From Rhinopomastus cyanomelas (Eukaryota; Chordata; Aves; Bucerotiformes; Rhinopomastidae), in the NCBI GenBank assembly GCA_013400115.1, contig VXBP01003713.1, positions 1-64,000 of the forward strand: a DNA stretch of 64,000 bases, given 5' to 3'. The position numbers and the translations under genes were made by a program. This document shows positions 58,166 to 64,000 of the stretch, piece by piece. Numbering within the stretch: position 1 is the first letter of the stretch; every line of letters begins with the position of its first letter. Under the pieces are notes generated by a model. That model made no database searches, was not told where the DNA came from, and was given only the letters and a program-made list of their open reading frames with translations.

Positions 58166-61100
58166 ATGTCCAGTGCTGCATGTGTAAAGAGACCACCCAT
58201 GTAAATTGGGGGTGTTTAGATGCAGTTTGAGGGCTGGAAATGAGTGTCCCCACACCAGACAGTCATTCTGCAATCCCTCCTAGTGCCTGGCAGGCACCCT
58301 CAGAGGTGAGTGGTCATTTGTGTACTGCAGGGACTGCTTCCTCCTGTGAAGCAAGAGCTATTTGGTAGAAAAAGCTGCAGCAGCTCCTACCAAGTTATCA
58401 GGTATTTCCTTGGCTGCAGTTTTGTAGTTGCTGCAAGTTTTTGCTGAGACACTGTGCACTGAGTTGCTAAAGCCCCCACAACCATGAGGCTGCTGCTGTT
58501 TCCCCATCATCTCCTACTCCACTCCTGCAGTGTGCCAAGGATTTAAAGGGAGTTTCTGTGTTTACTGGGGCCACAATAAGGAGTGCCATGTTTGCATATT
58601 AGCTCCCAAATGCCTCCCATGAGAGAAATCCACTGAGCAGCTTCATAAAAATATTATCCCCCTTCTTCACACTGTACTGGCTATCTCACTTCTGCCTCAG
58701 GGAATGTTAGTTTACCTGGGATGCTTCTCTTTCCCAAGACACTTCAGTAACTAAACACAGTAACTTTCTCCTCTTCTTTACTCCTACTTTACCTAAGATC
58801 ATCTTTGTTTCCAAACTACAGAAAACCAAATCATAAACCTGAGGTGAAAAATCATAGTCTAAATACAGCTGACAGATAAAGGATGGAAGAGAAAACAGAA
58901 GGTCGAAGCCGTGTTTCCAAGGATAGTAATGGGAGCAGGAGCAGAAGGCAGGTCTCCTGGGACCGCTCCAGACTGTGGCCACCTGGGCTGCTGCAGGAGC
59001 AGTAGAGTTTCCTGGCGCAGCCTCAGAGTAGCTGTTTTATCCCAGCAATGGTTGTGCATCGCTGAGGGGGCACAGCAAGCTCTGAGGCCTCACTGGCAGG
59101 TTGTCAGCACTTGGCTATGCCTTCCAGTATAGAGGATGAAGGAGATGTTAGAGGTGGACACAAGATTAATGCAGAAAGTATTAGAAGATAGGGTTGCTTA
59201 GTACAGGAAGTGATGGTGCTAAATGGTGGTGGCAATTACTTTTGATAACAGCCTCCTTTGCCTTCTCTCCTCATGAGCAAGGAGGGGCACTTCTTTGGAG
59301 CAGAGATTGAGCAAACCTGGCAGCTAATCAGCCATGTACAATGTGTCCCTGATATGTAGTTCTCCTGCCCTACACAAGGGCTGCAGTGAAGTGAGTCACA
59401 GGGAAGCCCAGCTGAAGGCTTGTGGTAGATTGTAGTCTGTGGGCAATGGTTTGCTCTCCAAGACTGCCTACCTGCAAGACATTCAGTGGTGTGCTGAACT
59501 TGCCTCCTGTTCACGGGAGCAATGTTCAGCGCTTAGCCACTATCAGCCTAATACATTAGCACCTGGTTTATGATCACAGCTTAGATCTCTGCTTTGTTAA
59601 ATCAACAGTTCCGTACCTAGCATGAGCCTACAAAGGTCAGAGTCCATGCAGCTTTTCAGTTCTCCTCTTGGCTGTCCGGCAAGGAGAAAGGAGAGATCCG
59701 CCAGAGCATGAGGCTGACAGTGAAGGGGTGATGGGCAGCTTTTATAACACTCATACTCTACATCGTAGTTATTCTCTCTTCCTCTGACTCTTTTGTTGCG
59801 TTTACTTCACCTGCAAAGCTGCTCTCTTTTGTGCGTGTTTGGATAAGCTAAACAGTTGCTGTCACAGTGCCATGTTTTCTCTGCTCCCATTAGCACGCAC
59901 ATTCCTTGATGTCTGTCACATGGATTTATTTCTTGCAGTCTGTTCTGTGGACTCCCATGTCATTGTGAAGACAATTTGTTTTATGCTGAAGTTCTGAGAG
60001 ACATTTTCAGTCTTAGTAAGCCGCCTTAGACACGAAATGCGTGTTCCTCCTGTGTTCCAAAGTAAGGAAGTGATCAGGAGTTAAGTGAGGAGAACAAAGT
60101 GTTTGAGGTTTATGTTCAAAGGAAACACGATCATGATAACACAGGGCAGTAAGGAGCACCAGCTCCTTACATTGCTTCAACTAAAGCACATTTTCTAGAG
60201 GACTTGATTTTAAAAGTTTAGGTTTGAAGATATTTTAGTGTTTAATTACCCAAGAAAATATACCAATGGGAGATTAGAAATATTCCCAAAGGGTGGTAAT
60301 TCTGAATGTACAATAGCTTTTTGAGATTCAGCAGTTAGTTAATTCTTACCATGTGCTGCTTTTCTTCTGAAAAAGAAGATCACGTGCCTACATATTCCAT
60401 TCCCTCCTCCTTAGGGGATTCCCGCTGTTTACTCAAGCAGCTCATGCTCATTTGGGGAAAAAGTGATTTCTACTGCCCCCAAAGAATTGTGCAAGGATGG
60501 CTGTCAGAGCTTTCCTTTGCAGAATGCATCTGCCACGAGGGACACACTGCACCATTTTAAACTCAGTGCAGTAGTTATTACTGCATGAAATTACTGAAAT
60601 CTATACTTTTGTAGACAAGATAAGGAATAGGAATGAGACGGGAGGATTCTGGCATAATCTACTGCAGAAAATGTAGGGGAAGGGAGTGAGAGCCCTTGCG
60701 ACTTGAGAGCTGAGGTAAGAACAGATTTTATATTTATTGGTACATAGGGGAAAGAGGAGCCGCGAGGACAACAGCATATTTTAAGCAAGGCTAGAAGGCA
60801 AGAAGCAGGACACATAAAGCCTGAAGGAAATAAACAGAAATAGGACCCCTGGGAAAGGAGATTTCAGCAAATAGAATAGCTATCGTGCGAAGTGTTTGGC
60901 TGTTCTAAGAGAAGAGGATGGCAAAAAAGGCAGAACATAGTATTTTTTATAGTACTACTGCTGTCAAGGAGAAGAGAGTCCCACAGTTCTGAAACCCTCA
61001 GTTTCTCCTCACTGTTTATACACACCTGGGCTTATTCTCCTGACTGTATTTCTTCAGGTTTCTTTCACAGACTCTTTTTTTTCCCTAGACTCTTATCTAA

Positions 61101-64000
61101 ACCACTTTGGCAGTAATGATATTTGGATGAAGCTGCCAGTGATTTACAGCCTGAAACTTTCACTTGAACACTCTCAAAGATCCTTATGTATCGTCCACTT
61201 TCTAGCACGAGTGTCGTAAATTTTCTTACTCTTAAAAGGTTGTGTCTGGACATTAATAGCAGTTTTGCTTCAGTATTGATTTATTCTACTACCTTGTCAT
61301 CTAAGAGGAGGCTAATTCTGACTGTTGTGCTGTCCACCCAACTTTTCCTCCCTGCTTCGCAACTCTGCCAGCAGTTGCACTGCCTGGCAACAGTAAATCA
61401 TGTAACTCACAGGACTCATCAAAAGAGGAACTCAAGTTTCTCAGTCTGTGGGTGTGAAACTCCAGTTCAATAGTGTCCTTGGCAGTAGGATAGTCTGGCC
61501 ACAGCTGACATTCTAAGCCTTACAGACACAAAGTGCCGTTCTGATTTCAACCAGATGTAATGAACCAGCGAGGATTGACAGTGAAAAGAGTTGCTGAACT
61601 CATATATAATAGAAAGATTCACAAGCAACTTCTTGTAAAGCTCAAAAATACTGATCTGGACCATTACAAGGAGGTGAACTTGTCAGTCTAGTTCACATTG
61701 AGAAAATATTTTAGAGTTACTGTGAGGATAACGCACAAGGAAGCTGTGTTGGATGTCCCATTGCTCAGGTGGGGGAATGGCATTTGGCTCTCAGCCCTTT
61801 ACCTCACAACTTACTCAGGTTCTGTGGTATTTTCCGCAACCACACACTTGACTATGTGGCATTGCCTTTCTGCTGAGGTTTAGCTGAAATTAAACTGTCT
61901 TCAGAGTGGTGAGTGTGAATCCTAATTTTCTTTACAGAAAAACTCCCTATATCACTCCTTATATGATCCATCTTACCCTGCCCTTCCTTTTCCTGCTCCC
62001 CGTTTTCTTCTGTGACCCTGCAGGCTTCCTCACATGCTTTGAACAGCCCCCTCACTCTGGCACATAATGTGGACCCTTTGCTCCCTTTCGCCAGAGGCAC
62101 CGGGTGAATCCTTTGTGCTTACACATTCTAGCTGCACTGATCTGCTCCTGATTCCCCTTCAGGAAAGCTGAATTTCAAGGGCAGTTGAGTCATACCGTGT
62201 TCTCTAAAGATGGATTTGCAGTTCTAAGGAAACTGCCCAGCTGCTGCCTTTCCAGATTGGAGCCTGCTGGCTATCGGCAAAGCTTTGGAAAACAGCCAAT
62301 GCCAATAAGTTTCTATCAAATATGTGGACTGGGGTAGTCCAGCCTCATAAAGTAGCCTAATCTATTAAGCTGACCTAAGAAAGGCCAAAGATACCTCTAA
62401 TGGCTTGAAGACCCCAAGGATGGGGTGTTGGAAGAATTAGTTTACCTTCACATTTTGAGTCTTAGTTTTACAGAGTTGGAAATGGCATGTTTGTTTTTGC
62501 TTTCTAAAGGAAAATACACAACTTCAGGAAGTTTTACGTACCTCAGCCTGACGCATAAATACAGTAAAGCCGTATGGTGGATGAAAGTGGGTTATAAACA
62601 GAAATTTGGCCTTGATGGTGGTGCTTAACTTGTTATTTTTACAGATTTGCAGGGACATTGCTGAAGGAATATTAATGAATTTCCTTGTACCTTAAAATAA
62701 AGTACTGCAGTGCTAAGATTGTAAAAAGCTCTAAAATGAAAAGATGATGCTCTTTGATTTAAATAATGCTCTGAGATGCCACAGTGCTGAGATAAATTGG
62801 CATGATCCAATACAATAAGTTTTAAACCCATGATTAATAGTAAATGTTAAACTAGTTTTTAAGCATATCCATCTTGATAACTTAACCCAACCCCTTCTGC
62901 CATTACAGGCAACACTGGCCTTTTTATAAACATGGTGCAACCTTTTTGACCAAAACCACTTTTCTGGTTTTTTGTGGAAACATTGGAAAAGACTAACACT
63001 TTAAATTCAATCACATTGTTTTTCAAATACCAAAGGGGGAATGTTTTGCTGGTGTAAATATTTATTTATACATTATAGAACTATTCTGCAAAGAGTCCTC
63101 AGGAGCAAATCTGTTGTGCTCAGGCCACTGGATTGTAAACTTGGCAAAGACCTAGGAGCAGATCTTCGCCTCTGCTGGTTTCCATAGTTCCACTGAACCC
63201 ATGGCTATTGGTCATTTGACAAAGAACATCAGACTGTGATGTTAAGCAGGCAGCACCAAGCTTTTGGTGGCATCTGTCTCAGTCAAAGGCATCTAATTAG
63301 GCCGATACCATCATCAGTGGACAGAGTGATTCATGCTACCGGAAGATAAGTGCCTGAAAAGACCCATATCTTTCTCCATTTACTGCAATAATAATTTTGT
63401 ATATGGCAGCTACCTTTTTACTAGCAAAGTTATGTGCCTGTGCCCAGTGTAAGAGGTTACAGGAAGCTGTCTGCTCTCTACTAAGAACGGAATCTGTTGG
63501 CCACATCCTGAAGTTTTCTAAACTTCTTACTCAGTTCTTATTCAGCAGTGCTCCCTGTGAAGTATTTCCACTTAGTCACTGGGTCTTCAGCACAAATGAT
63601 TCTCCTAATATAAATCAGTCTCAGCATGTTTAAACACAAATAGAACTTCTACCAGCCTTCTGCATACTGGGAGTGGGAGGGGCACAAACAGCTGGAAACG
63701 TTCCCGGGTTACTGAATCCATGCTGCCATAGTGTTTCCTTGCAAAGTTGGAGAAGGAACAATTCACAGAGTTTGACATTGTTTGGCCTTAAGAGCACATG
63801 ATTTGCCTTTCGTTTTATGCTTTGATTTCAGTCCCCTGTTTGGGCTAAAAATAAAGAGACAGAAATGTGATGGCATTTTATTTGTTCCACTCGTTTCAGT
63901 GCTAGTTCATTCTAGAGGATGACTTCCCACCAAATACTTCTTCCATAGTTCAGAGACCTATTTTGTGCTGCCAAGAGTTGTATTTTCTGACTATGACAGA
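58166..64000. other. Upstream intergenic region, nothing recognised
   Basis: This is 5.8 kb of AT-rich sequence with no CR1, coding exon or RNA gene that I can support. In other vertebrates the neighbour on this side of ITGB1 is NRP1, but none of its exons was seen here. Confidence 0.6.

Overview
The window is vertebrate nuclear DNA, almost certainly from a bird. It carries one large multi-exon gene with GT-AG introns, a CpG-island promoter, and about twenty copies of the CR1 non-LTR retrotransposon, including the diagnostic 3' tail of repeated ATTCTATG units. The protein pieced together from the exons is the avian form of integrin beta-1: it begins M-A-E and is 803 residues long. Nothing prokaryotic, viral or CRISPR-like was seen.

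Layout. Bases 1 to about 8,495 are the 3' flank of the gene, with CR1 fragments and no gene I can support. From about 8,500 to 54,468, and somewhat beyond as 5' UTR, lies ITGB1 on the minus strand. It has 16 constitutive coding exons whose lengths (9, 70, 86, 223, 171, 239, 156, 96, 90, 141, 203, 239, 223, 233, 167 and 66 nt) sum to 2,412 nt, an intact frame of 803 codons plus stop. The 3' UTR runs from 9,746 down to a probable poly(A) signal at 8,521-8,526. Exon 1 codes for only three residues and sits in a CpG island at about 53.86-54.86 kb. A 20.7-kb intron separates it from exon 2. From about 55 kb to the right end the window is the upstream flank, with a fairly well preserved CR1 at 56.5-57.7 kb and an older one at 57.7-58.2 kb. 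A 372-base run of N (19,600-19,971) lies inside an intronic CR1.

The exons read in order as signal peptide, PSI domain, hybrid domain, beta-I domain with all three metal sites (MIDAS, ADMIDAS, SyMBS), hybrid domain again, four cysteine-rich I-EGF repeats, beta-tail domain, transmembrane helix, and a cytoplasmic tail with NPIY and NPKY. The most interesting non-obvious item is a 24-codon alternative terminal exon at 15,692-15,766 that encodes the muscle-type beta-1D tail. It is followed in the downstream intron by two UGCAUG (RBFOX-type) motifs at 47 and about 265 nt. The same intron carries an inverted pair of CR1 fragments that could fold the pre-mRNA between the two competing terminal exons.

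I did not find a convincing undescribed system. The observations worth checking concern alternative splicing of ITGB1 and CR1-derived secondary structure in its pre-mRNA.
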